8,958 bases of DNA from an uncultured Gammaproteobacteria bacterium. Its GTDB lineage: Bacteria; Pseudomonadota; Gammaproteobacteria; Steroidobacterales; GCA-2729495. This document shows positions 1-5,152 of this stretch, piece by piece (the first letter of the stretch is position 1; each line of letters opens with the position of its first letter). The stretch covers positions 1-8,958 of the forward strand of contig CALGMY010000037.1 in assembly GCA_937958785.1 (NCBI GenBank), in the 5' to 3' direction. A program made the translations under genes and the position numbers. The notes under the pieces are model-generated. The model was given only the letters and a program-made list of their open reading frames with translations, ran no database searches and was not told the origin of the DNA.

Positions 1-4
1 GCTC

Positions 5-36
5 CTACGGGGCTACGGGACCACGGGACTAGGCGG
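5..36. repeat. Imperfect 8-base tandem repeat abutting the kdoO stop
   Basis: Four consecutive octamers read CTACGGGG, CTACGGGA, CCACGGGA and a degenerate CTAGGCGG. The fourth contains the complement of the kdoO stop codon (29-31), so the repeat touches the 3' end of that gene. It may continue or stop just outside the window, since only 4 bases precede it. No gene can be assigned to bases 1-28. Confidence 0.5.
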
Positions 37-937
37 CCGCGCGCAGCACGTTGATCGGCGCTAGCTCGGGGAAGCGGGCATTGGCGAGCGGCGTCAGCGC
101 GGTCCAGATGAAGCAGTGCTGGCCCGACAGGCAGCCGTGGCTCACGCCGTCCGCGAAGACCATCCAGGCCGAGTACGGGGCGAAGCGGACCTCGACGTGG
201 TGCTGGATCTCGTTCTGGAACTCGGGCGAGTCCTTCATGTAGTCGTGGAAGCGCTTCATCGCCCGGTCGTAGGGGCTGGTGTCCAGCACCTTGGCGAGGG
301 GCACGACGGCGCTCACGCCCTTCAGCAGGGCAGAGAGGAGCTGGTCGAGCGCGTTCTTGTCCAGCCGGCCCACGCGCCCGTTGGGGCCCGTGAACCCGGC
401 CCGTTCGGCGTGGCGGGCGAACACGCTCGGGAAGTCGCCCTTGCTGGCCCACACCCGGTCCCTGGCGGGATTCGCGTTGATCAGGAAGCGCAGGATCCGG
501 TCGCCGTTGGTGGCGCCGTAGGCCCCGGCGTCCACATGGATGAGTTCGCTCGCCTTGTGGGCATCGATGGCCCGGCCCGCTTCCTCCATGGGCCGGAAGC
601 TGAGGGTGCCGATGTCCGCGTTGCGGAGCAGGTCCGGCATGGTCCGCCGGGTCCACTCGGCGATGCGTAGCCGCAATTCGGTGAGCACCCGGTGGGTGAC
701 GGGATACAGGGGCGACTTCGGGTCGAGGCCTCGCACCGAGTCAGCCTCCGGGTGGTAACTGACGTTCTTGCGGGTGATCGCCCCCGCGAGGTCGTTGCGC
801 AGCCGGTCGAGGTCCGCCTCGGCCGGCAACTCGACCGGGCAGCGCGGCAGGTAGACGATGCGACCCTGCTCGAGGGCATCCGACAGGGTGCGGGGGCCGG
901 CGGTGGCCAGACGGTCGGTGTCGAAGGTTTCCAGCAT
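29..937 (-). CDS. kdoO: Kdo hydroxylase (Fe(II)/2-oxoglutarate-dependent), KdoO-type
   Basis: This 302-residue protein resembles KdoO, the non-haem iron, 2-oxoglutarate-dependent dioxygenase that hydroxylates the 3-deoxy position of Kdo in Kdo2-lipid A to give Ko (known from Burkholderia and Yersinia). The family pattern is visible in order: RKNVSYHPEADSVRGL (residues 56-71), then HVDAGAY (134-140) followed by NGDRILRFLINANP. Near the C-terminus come YDRAMKRFHDYMKD (223-236) and SHGCLSGQH (266-274). His134 and Asp136 are the likely HxD iron ligands and His267 the likely distal ligand; this is inferred from the pattern. No signal peptide is seen, which fits a cytoplasmic or inner-face enzyme. 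The ATG start has a good AGGAGAG 7 bases upstream. The gene is divergent from the Kdo kinase gene, 114 bp away, which supports a role in Kdo modification. Family assignment is good; the exact substrate is inferred. Confidence 0.85.
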   Translation of the reverse strand: MLETFDTDRLATAGPRTLSDALEQGRIVYLPRCPVELPAEADLDRLRNDLAGAITRKNVSYHPEADSVRGLDPKSPLYPVTHRVLTELRLRIAEWTRRTMPDLLRNADIGTLSFRPMEEAGRAIDAHKASELIHVDAGAYGATNGDRILRFLINANPARDRVWASKGDFPSVFARHAERAGFTGPNGRVGRLDKNALDQLLSALLKGVSAVVPLAKVLDTSPYDRAMKRFHDYMKDSPEFQNEIQHHVEVRFAPYSAWMVFADGVSHGCLSGQHCFIWTALTPLANARFPELAPINVLRAAA

Positions 938-944
938 TGGGGGA

Positions 945-951
945 CTCTCCT
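945..951 (-). promoter_or_regulatory. Ribosome binding site of kdoO
   Basis: On the minus strand AGGAGAG stands 7 bases before the ATG at 937-935. It is one of the better Shine-Dalgarno matches in the window and fixes this start. Confidence 0.75.
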
Positions 952-1003
952 GGCTGGGGCCTAGTTTCGGCCATGCCCGGCGTGGGGGGCAACCGGCCGG
1001 AGA

Positions 1004-1012
1004 TGCTAGACT
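1004..1012 (+). promoter_or_regulatory. Candidate extended -10 promoter of kdkA
   Basis: TGCTAGACT matches an extended -10 element (TG, one base, then a hexamer with 4 of 6 consensus positions). It would start transcription near 1018-1020, about 33 bases before the GTG start. No convincing -35 is present; the upstream bases are a run of G. The element resembles the TGCTAGGAT found before lpxL. Inference only. Confidence 0.35.
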
Positions 1013-1051
1013 CGCGCCCCGGCCGCGCGAAAGACCGCCCCCACAGCCACC

Positions 1052-1765
1052 GTGCCCGAGCGCATCGCGAGACAGGACGGCAACGGCATCCTCTACGAGG
1101 ACAGCCGCCTCCCCCGGCCGGACCCCGCCATCCTCGACCGGGCGGCCTGGCCCGGCGCCCCCGTCGCCCCGGGCTACTCCGGCGGTCGTGGTGCCACGCT
1201 GTTCATCGAGCACGAGGGTCAGCGGTGGGTGCTCCGGCACTACCACCGGGGTGGCACCATCGGCCGGGTCCTCGAAGACCATTTCCTCTGGCTCGGGGAG
1301 GCGCGCACGCGCTGCTTCCGGGAGTGGCGCCTGCTCGCGCAGCTTGCCGCGCTCGGCTTGCCGGCGCCCCGGCCGGTGGCCGCCCGCTACCGGCGCCGGG
1401 GGTTCGTCTACACCGCTGACCTCCTCACGGTGCTGATCCCCGACGTGGAGCCCCTGTCCAGTCGCCTCGCCCGGGGACCCGCGGCCCCGGAGGTCTGGGC
1501 CGCGGTGGGCCGGTGCATCGGCGCCTTCCACGCGGCCGGGGTCTTCCACGCGGACCTCACGGCCCACAACCTGCAGATCGACACGGCCGACCGCATCTTC
1601 CTGCTGGACTTCGACCGGGGCCGCATCCGGCCGCCGGGCGGGGGCTGGCAGGCGGGCAACCTGGCCCGGCTGCACCGCTCGCTGACCAAGATCAGCGAGG
1701 ACGGCGCCGTCGCGTTCAGTGCCCGGGAGTGGGGCTGGCTGCGGGACGGCTACGGGGCCCGGTAG
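1052..1765 (+). CDS. kdkA: 3-deoxy-D-manno-octulosonic acid (Kdo) kinase
   Basis: KdkA phosphorylates the 4-hydroxyl of Kdo on lipid A at the inner face of the inner membrane, using ATP (established in Haemophilus influenzae). The 237-residue length is normal for the family. It has a protein-kinase-like fold: a glycine-rich strand GYSGGRGATLF (41-51), then VLRHYHRGG (60-68), the catalytic loop FHADLTAHN (165-173) with Asp168 and Asn173, and the metal-binding DFD (186-188) inside FLLDFDRGR. No signal peptide or membrane segment is seen. The start is a GTG without a clear Shine-Dalgarno; ATGs at 973 and 1003 are out of frame. The stop overlaps the 3' end of the convergent lipid A acyltransferase gene by 16 bp. 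With KdoO next door this is very probably the Kdo kinase; a heptose kinase such as RfaP/WaaP is the main alternative, but the HADL-N and LRHYxRGG patterns favour KdkA. Confidence 0.9.
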   Translation: MPERIARQDGNGILYEDSRLPRPDPAILDRAAWPGAPVAPGYSGGRGATLFIEHEGQRWVLRHYHRGGTIGRVLEDHFLWLGEARTRCFREWRLLAQLAALGLPAPRPVAARYRRRGFVYTADLLTVLIPDVEPLSSRLARGPAAPEVWAAVGRCIGAFHAAGVFHADLTAHNLQIDTADRIFLLDFDRGRIRPPGGGWQAGNLARLHRSLTKISEDGAVAFSAREWGWLRDGYGAR

Positions 1766-1774
1766 GGGTCCGTC
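1745..1774. terminator. Inverted repeat spanning both stop codons of kdkA and lpxL
   Basis: GACGG (1745-1749) pairs with CCGTC (1770-1774), and CTAC (1750-1753) pairs with GTAG (1762-1765), leaving an 8-base G/C loop and a 4-base bulge. The stem contains both stop codons, which lie on opposite strands. No T-run follows on either strand, so a bidirectional terminator is only a possibility. Confidence 0.3.
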
Positions 1775-2694
1775 AGCGGCGGCGGCCGGTGCTTGAACCG
1801 GCGGTGGATCCAGTAGTACTGCTCCGGCGCCGTGCGGATGTGGTCCTCGATCAGGGCATTGACCCGGCGCGCGTCGGCCTCGGGCGACTCGCCCGGGAAG
1901 TCCGCGAGGGGCGGCAGGATCTCGAGGGTGTAGCGCCCGGCAGCCGCGAGCCGCAGCGGCAGGATCGGGATGACCGCCGCATTGCCGAGCCGCGCGATCT
2001 CGCTGAGCGCCGTGGTGGTCATGGCCGGCTCGCCGAAGAAGGGCACGAGGGCGCTGGAGGGGCCCCGGTAGCTCTGGTCCGGCGCGTACCAGACCACGCT
2101 GCCCTCGCGCAGGGCACGGATCATCCGCCGGATCTGCCGCTTGGGGATCAGCAGGTTCGCACTGCGGCTCCGGATGCGCCGGAGGATGGCGTCCACGAAG
2201 GGATTCTTCATCGGGCGGTAGAGGGCCCCGATGCGCGGGGCGAGCGGGAGGAAGATGCGCCCGGTGAATTCCTGGGACGCGAAGTGGCCGGCGAGCAGGA
2301 TCACCCCGCGGCCCGTGGCCAGCGCCGCCTTGAGGTGCTCCGTGCCGCGCACCGCCACCAGTCGCGCGACCTCGGCATCGCTCGCCCACCAGGTGAGGCC
2401 ATGCTCGATCACCGTCATGCCGAGCGACGCGAAATGCTGGCGCACCCGGGCGCGCCGCTCCGCGTCGGGCCAGTCCGGGAAGCAGAGGGCGAGGTTCGTG
2501 GCTGCGACGCGGCGTCTGCCGGGCAGGGTCATGTAGAGCAGGGCGCCGATCCCGCGACCCACCGCGAGCTGGACCCGGACCGGCAGGAGCGACACGAGCC
2601 GCAGCAGGCCGACGCCCACCCACACCGGCCAGTGGCGGGGTTGCCAGAAGCGGCCAAGCTCGGGGGGCGTCGTGGGGGAGTTCGGGCTGGTCAT
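1750..2694 (-). CDS. lpxL: Lipid A late acyltransferase (LpxL/HtrB family)
   Basis: LpxL-family enzymes transfer a secondary acyl chain from acyl-ACP to Kdo-bearing lipid IVA at the inner membrane. The 314-residue length is typical (about 305-325). Visible features are a hydrophobic N-terminal anchor (about residues 23-38), the catalytic HX4E motif HFASQE (His137, Glu142), RPMKNPF (160-166), and VVWYAPDQSYRGPSS (200-214) followed by VPFFGEPAMT, which matches the family APDQ/PFFG region. The C-terminal EQYYWIHRRFK (291-301) is also characteristic. I chose the ATG at 2694. An in-frame GTG at 2709 would add 5 residues, but it touches the AGGA that might serve it and lies in the expected promoter region. 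Which acyl chain and position it uses (LpxL, LpxM or LpxP type) cannot be read from the sequence. It converges on kdkA and diverges from htpX. Confidence 0.9.
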   Translation of the reverse strand: MTSPNSPTTPPELGRFWQPRHWPVWVGVGLLRLVSLLPVRVQLAVGRGIGALLYMTLPGRRRVAATNLALCFPDWPDAERRARVRQHFASLGMTVIEHGLTWWASDAEVARLVAVRGTEHLKAALATGRGVILLAGHFASQEFTGRIFLPLAPRIGALYRPMKNPFVDAILRRIRSRSANLLIPKRQIRRMIRALREGSVVWYAPDQSYRGPSSALVPFFGEPAMTTTALSEIARLGNAAVIPILPLRLAAAGRYTLEILPPLADFPGESPEADARRVNALIEDHIRTAPEQYYWIHRRFKHRPPPLTDPYRAP

Positions 2695-2709
2695 GCTGTT
2701 GCGTGGCAC

Positions 2710-2718
2710 ATCCTAGCA
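2710..2718 (-). promoter_or_regulatory. Candidate extended -10 promoter of lpxL
   Basis: Read on the minus strand, TGCTAGGAT is an extended -10 element (TG, one base, hexamer 4/6). Transcription would begin near 2703, giving a leader of about 9 bases before the ATG at 2694; this favours the ATG over the upstream GTG. No good -35 was found. Confidence 0.35.
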
Positions 2719-2726
2719 GTGCGGGC

Positions 2727-2756
2727 CTTGAAACGATCGCCGGCCGCACCCATACA
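2727..2756 (+). promoter_or_regulatory. Probable sigma-32 (heat-shock) promoter of htpX
   Basis: CTTGAAA (2727-2733) is a full match to the sigma-32 -35 core. After 15 bases comes CCCATACA (2749-2756), matching the CCCAT core of the -10. The spacing lies within the known sigma-32 range. Transcription would start near 2763-2766, about 25 bases before the TTG start. The same stretch contains TTGAAA and TACAAT, but 19 bases apart, which is poor for sigma-70. E. coli htpX is an established heat-shock gene, so site and gene agree. Confidence 0.6.
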
Positions 2757-2775
2757 ATGCGCCAGTCCATCCCCC

Positions 2776-2782
2776 GGAGAGG
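2776..2782 (+). promoter_or_regulatory. Ribosome binding site that decides the TTG start of htpX
   Basis: GGAGAGG lies 5 bases before TTG at 2788. With the family N-terminus MKRIFLFLATNLAVL beginning exactly there, it settles a non-ATG start even though the reading frame is open far upstream. Confidence 0.75.
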
Positions 2783-2787
2783 CGAAC

Positions 2788-3666
2788 TTGAAGCGGATTT
2801 TCCTGTTCCTGGCGACCAACCTGGCCGTCCTGGCCGTGCTGTCGGTTTCGATGCGCCTGCTCGGCATCGACCAGTACCTGGCCAGCACCGGGCAGGACAT
2901 GGGCGGCCTGCTGGTGTTCGCCGCGATCCTCGGCTTCGGCGGCGCACTGATTTCGCTCGCCATGTCCAAGTTCATCGCCAAGCGCTCGACGGGTGCCCGG
3001 GTCATCACCCAGCCCGCGAACGCGGATGAGGCCTGGCTGGTTTCCACCGTGCAGCGCCTGGCCACCCAGGCTGGCATCGGCATGCCGGAAGTTGCCATCT
3101 ACGACTCCCCGGACGTCAACGCCTTCGCCACCGGCGCCCGGCGTGATTCCGCGCTGGTGGCGGTCAGCACCGGGCTCCTGCGGCGGATGAGCAGGGACGA
3201 GGTCGAGGCCGTCCTGGGCCACGAGGTGGCCCACGTGGCCAATGGCGACATGGTGACGCTGACGCTCATCCAGGGCGTGGTGAACACCTTCGTCATCTTC
3301 CTGTCCCGGATCATCGGCCGGTTCGTGGACCAGGTGATCTTCAAGAGCGAGCGGGGCCATGGCCCCGGCTTCTTCATCACGGTGATGGTTGCCCAGGTGG
3401 TGCTCGGCATCTTCGCCAGCATGATCGTGGCCTGGTTCTCGCGGCAGCGTGAATTCCGGGCCGACGCGGGCGGCGCCCGCATGGCGGGTCGCGGCAAGAT
3501 GATTGCGGCCCTGGAGGCCCTGCAGCGCGGTCACGAGCCGGCCGAACTGCCGGATGGCCTGAAGGCCTTCGGCATCTCGGGCGGCATGGGGCGGTTCGGG
3601 CGGCTGTTCATGACCCATCCGCCGCTGCCGGAGCGCATCGCGGCCCTGCGGGCGGGCAACTCCTGA
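2788..3666 (+). CDS. htpX: Protease HtpX, inner-membrane zinc metalloprotease
   Basis: HtpX is an M48 membrane metalloprotease that degrades misfolded inner-membrane proteins and partly overlaps FtsH in function. The protein has 292 residues (E. coli 293) and begins MKRIFLFLATNLAVL, the usual HtpX N-terminus. Membrane segments lie at about 5-25 and 40-60, with two more at about 157-175 and 195-217. The zinc site HEVAH is at 145-149, and the third ligand is Glu222 in REFRADAGGA (221-230). The C-terminal FMTHPPLPERIAALR (274-288) is also typical. The TTG start is supported by GGAGAGG at 2776-2782 and by homology. A sigma-32-like promoter precedes it, fitting heat-shock control. The gene converges on the deacylase gene with 7 bases between the stops. 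All active-site residues are present. Confidence 0.97.
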   Translation: MKRIFLFLATNLAVLAVLSVSMRLLGIDQYLASTGQDMGGLLVFAAILGFGGALISLAMSKFIAKRSTGARVITQPANADEAWLVSTVQRLATQAGIGMPEVAIYDSPDVNAFATGARRDSALVAVSTGLLRRMSRDEVEAVLGHEVAHVANGDMVTLTLIQGVVNTFVIFLSRIIGRFVDQVIFKSERGHGPGFFITVMVAQVVLGIFASMIVAWFSRQREFRADAGGARMAGRGKMIAALEALQRGHEPAELPDGLKAFGISGGMGRFGRLFMTHPPLPERIAALRAGNS

Positions 3667-3673
3667 GGACGGA

Positions 3674-4915
3674 CTACTCCGGGCGCTCGTCGCGCTCGGA
3701 GCCGTTGGCCCCGGGCGTCTCCTCCTCGGGCAGCGGTGCGGGCGGTGGCGCCAGGCCTTCCATCAGCGAGCCGTTCGGCCCCGAATCGGCCTCGATCCCC
3801 AGGTTGAAGGTCGCGAAGCCCGGCATCACCACCTGGTTCAGCGCCATGCCGACGATCCTGCCCCGCACCGGCGAGTAGATGAGGTTCTGCTCGTTGGTGA
3901 TGGGGTCGGTGACCGTGCCGAGGATGTCGCCCGGTGAAACCAGCTGGCCGAGGCGGACGAGCGAGAAGAGGATCCCGCCATGGTCCGACCGGACCCAGGT
4001 CGAGCGGTAATACACCGGCCGGGGCCCGGCGAAGACGTTCATCCGGTTGACGATCTTGAGGGCGTCCAGCAGCCGGACGATGCCGGCCGTGCCCTCGCGC
4101 ACCTGGGCCGATTGCAGGCGCCCGGGCTCCCCTGCCTCCAGGGTCACTGCCGGGATGCCCGCGTCCGTCGCCGCCCGGCGCAGCGTGCCTGCCGTGCCCG
4201 GGCTGTGCAGTACCATGAACGTGCCGAAGCCGTTGGCGAATTCCCGCACGCTGGCATTGCGCAGGTCCGCCCGGAGCTGGGGCAGGTTGGTGCGGCTCAG
4301 CGAGCCGGTGTGGATGTCCACGAGCCCGTCGCAGTGGCGGATGATGTCCTCGAACAGCGACGCGGCGATGCGCGAGGCCGCGCTGCCGGTCGGGTTGCCC
4401 GGGAAGTACCGGTTGAGGTCCCGGCGGTCCGGCAGGTAGCGGGAGCCGCGCCGGAAGCCCTCCAGGTTGACGATGGGTACGCCGATCACCGCGCCCTTGA
4501 CCCGACGGGGGTCCAGGTCCTGGATGACGCGGCGGATCATCTCGATCCCGTTCAGCTCATCACCATGGACGGCGCCCGTGAGGCACAGGATCGGGCCCTG
4601 GCCCACGCCGTTGACGACGAGCACGGGCGCTTCCGCCGAGGTGCCATCCAGGGTCTGGCCGCCGCGCCAGGCGAGGCGGCGGCTGGTGCCGGGTGGCAGC
4701 GTTTCCCCGAGCAGTTCCAGCGGCATGCCGCCCCGGGGCCCGGCTGCAGGAGCGTCGCCGGCCGGCGCCGGGACGGCCGGGGCGGCGGGCGCGGGCCTGG
4801 TGTCGGCCGGTGCCGGTGCCGGTGCCGGCGCGGGCGGGGCCGCAGGTGGCCGGTCGCCGCCGCAGCCGCCGAGCAGGAGCGCGGCGAGCAGGAATGTCTT
4901 GATCCGGGATTTCAC
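3674..4915 (-). CDS. Lipoprotein deacylase, succinylglutamate desuccinylase/aspartoacylase-like
   Basis: This is a zinc-dependent amidohydrolase-like protein of the AstE/AspA group (M14-related fold), 413 residues. The N-terminus MKSRIKTFLLAALLLGGC is a lipoprotein signal with a lipobox LGGC; Cys18 would be lipidated, and Gly at +2 suggests outer-membrane sorting under the E. coli rule. A Pro/Ala-rich linker follows (about 22-60). The catalytic domain shows HGDE (His117, Glu120), DLNRYFPG (166-173), DIHTG (200-204, His202 as third zinc ligand) and EAGE (260-263, Glu260 the likely catalytic residue). The last part (about residues 330-390) looks like the barrel/biotinyl-like domain of this family. 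The start is a GTG at 4915 with no clear ribosome binding site; the open frame continues upstream to 5041, but that would bury the lipobox. The substrate is unknown. The divergent murein hydrolase operon hints at cell-envelope amides or peptides, which is inference. Confidence 0.85.
   Translation of the reverse strand: MKSRIKTFLLAALLLGGCGGDRPPAAPPAPAPAPAPADTRPAPAAPAVPAPAGDAPAAGPRGGMPLELLGETLPPGTSRRLAWRGGQTLDGTSAEAPVLVVNGVGQGPILCLTGAVHGDELNGIEMIRRVIQDLDPRRVKGAVIGVPIVNLEGFRRGSRYLPDRRDLNRYFPGNPTGSAASRIAASLFEDIIRHCDGLVDIHTGSLSRTNLPQLRADLRNASVREFANGFGTFMVLHSPGTAGTLRRAATDAGIPAVTLEAGEPGRLQSAQVREGTAGIVRLLDALKIVNRMNVFAGPRPVYYRSTWVRSDHGGILFSLVRLGQLVSPGDILGTVTDPITNEQNLIYSPVRGRIVGMALNQVVMPGFATFNLGIEADSGPNGSLMEGLAPPPAPLPEEETPGANGSERDERPE
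3677..3701. terminator. Hairpin at the htpX/deacylase convergent junction
   Basis: CTCCGGGCGC (3677-3686) pairs with GCGCTCGGAG (3692-3701) around the 5-base loop TCGTC, giving a 10-bp stem with one G-U wobble. It begins 10 bases after the htpX stop and lies within the last codons of the deacylase gene. There is no T-run on the plus strand, so intrinsic termination is uncertain; it may stabilise 3' ends instead. Confidence 0.45.
4809..4826. repeat. Three exact GGTGCC hexamers in the Pro/Ala linker
   Basis: Three perfect tandem copies of GGTGCC, followed by a degenerate GGCGCG, encode alternating Pro-Ala in the linker of the deacylase lipoprotein. Gain or loss of a copy would keep the reading frame and only change linker length. 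Confidence 0.6.
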
Positions 4916-5152
4916 GCTGCAGAGGGTACGGCACAGGTGCCAGACTTCTGTGAAACGGTAGCAGGTTTTGCCGGTGGCCGGCAGCGCCGCGGAATCCGCA
5001 CCGCCACTGGCCGTATCACGGCCCGGTGTGGCGGGGGTCACACTGGCTGCGTGAGTTGCATCAACCGTTATTGTGAAAGCTGTGGCAGTCTTGGTGGATA
5101 CTCGCGGGTAACTTACGGGGAGCGCACCGGCTTCGCGGCACGGTCACAGGGA
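4916..5152. promoter_or_regulatory. Divergent intergenic region with several inverted repeats
   Basis: These 237 bases separate the deacylase gene from mltD and must hold both promoters. Inverted repeats visible are GGCAC-AG-GTGCC (4930-4941), GCGGA-A-TCCGC (4989-4999), and a larger hairpin at 5001-5034 built from CCGCCAC/GTGGCGG enclosing GGCCGT-ATC-ACGGCC. TGTGAAA occurs at 4949-4955 and again at 5072-5078. From about 5041 the sequence becomes visibly richer in A/T. A weak mltD promoter could use TTGTGA (5071) and GATACT (5097), but the 20-base spacing is poor. I recognise no known riboswitch or small RNA here. Confidence 0.4.

Noticed and set aside
1513..2787. Long upstream extension of the htpX frame on the plus strand
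   Set aside because: It runs through kdkA in another frame and antisense to lpxL. The TTG at 2788 has a good ribosome site and gives the exact HtpX N-terminus.
29..2947. A continuous 972-codon open frame on the minus strand covering kdoO and reaching into htpX
   Set aside because: Only its last 302 codons encode a recognisable protein (KdoO). The rest is antisense to kdkA and htpX or in another frame of lpxL, and is Arg/Pro/Ala-rich, as expected from high G+C.
4916..5041. Upstream extension of the deacylase frame to a start at 5041
   Set aside because: It would put 42 residues before a good lipoprotein signal and would translate across the intergenic inverted repeats.
5051..5152. Upstream GTG start for mltD giving a cysteine-rich N-terminus (CINRYCESCG)
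   Set aside because: The Cys pattern looks like a zinc ribbon, but it would precede and block the signal peptide, and there is no suitable ribosome site. Chance is more likely.
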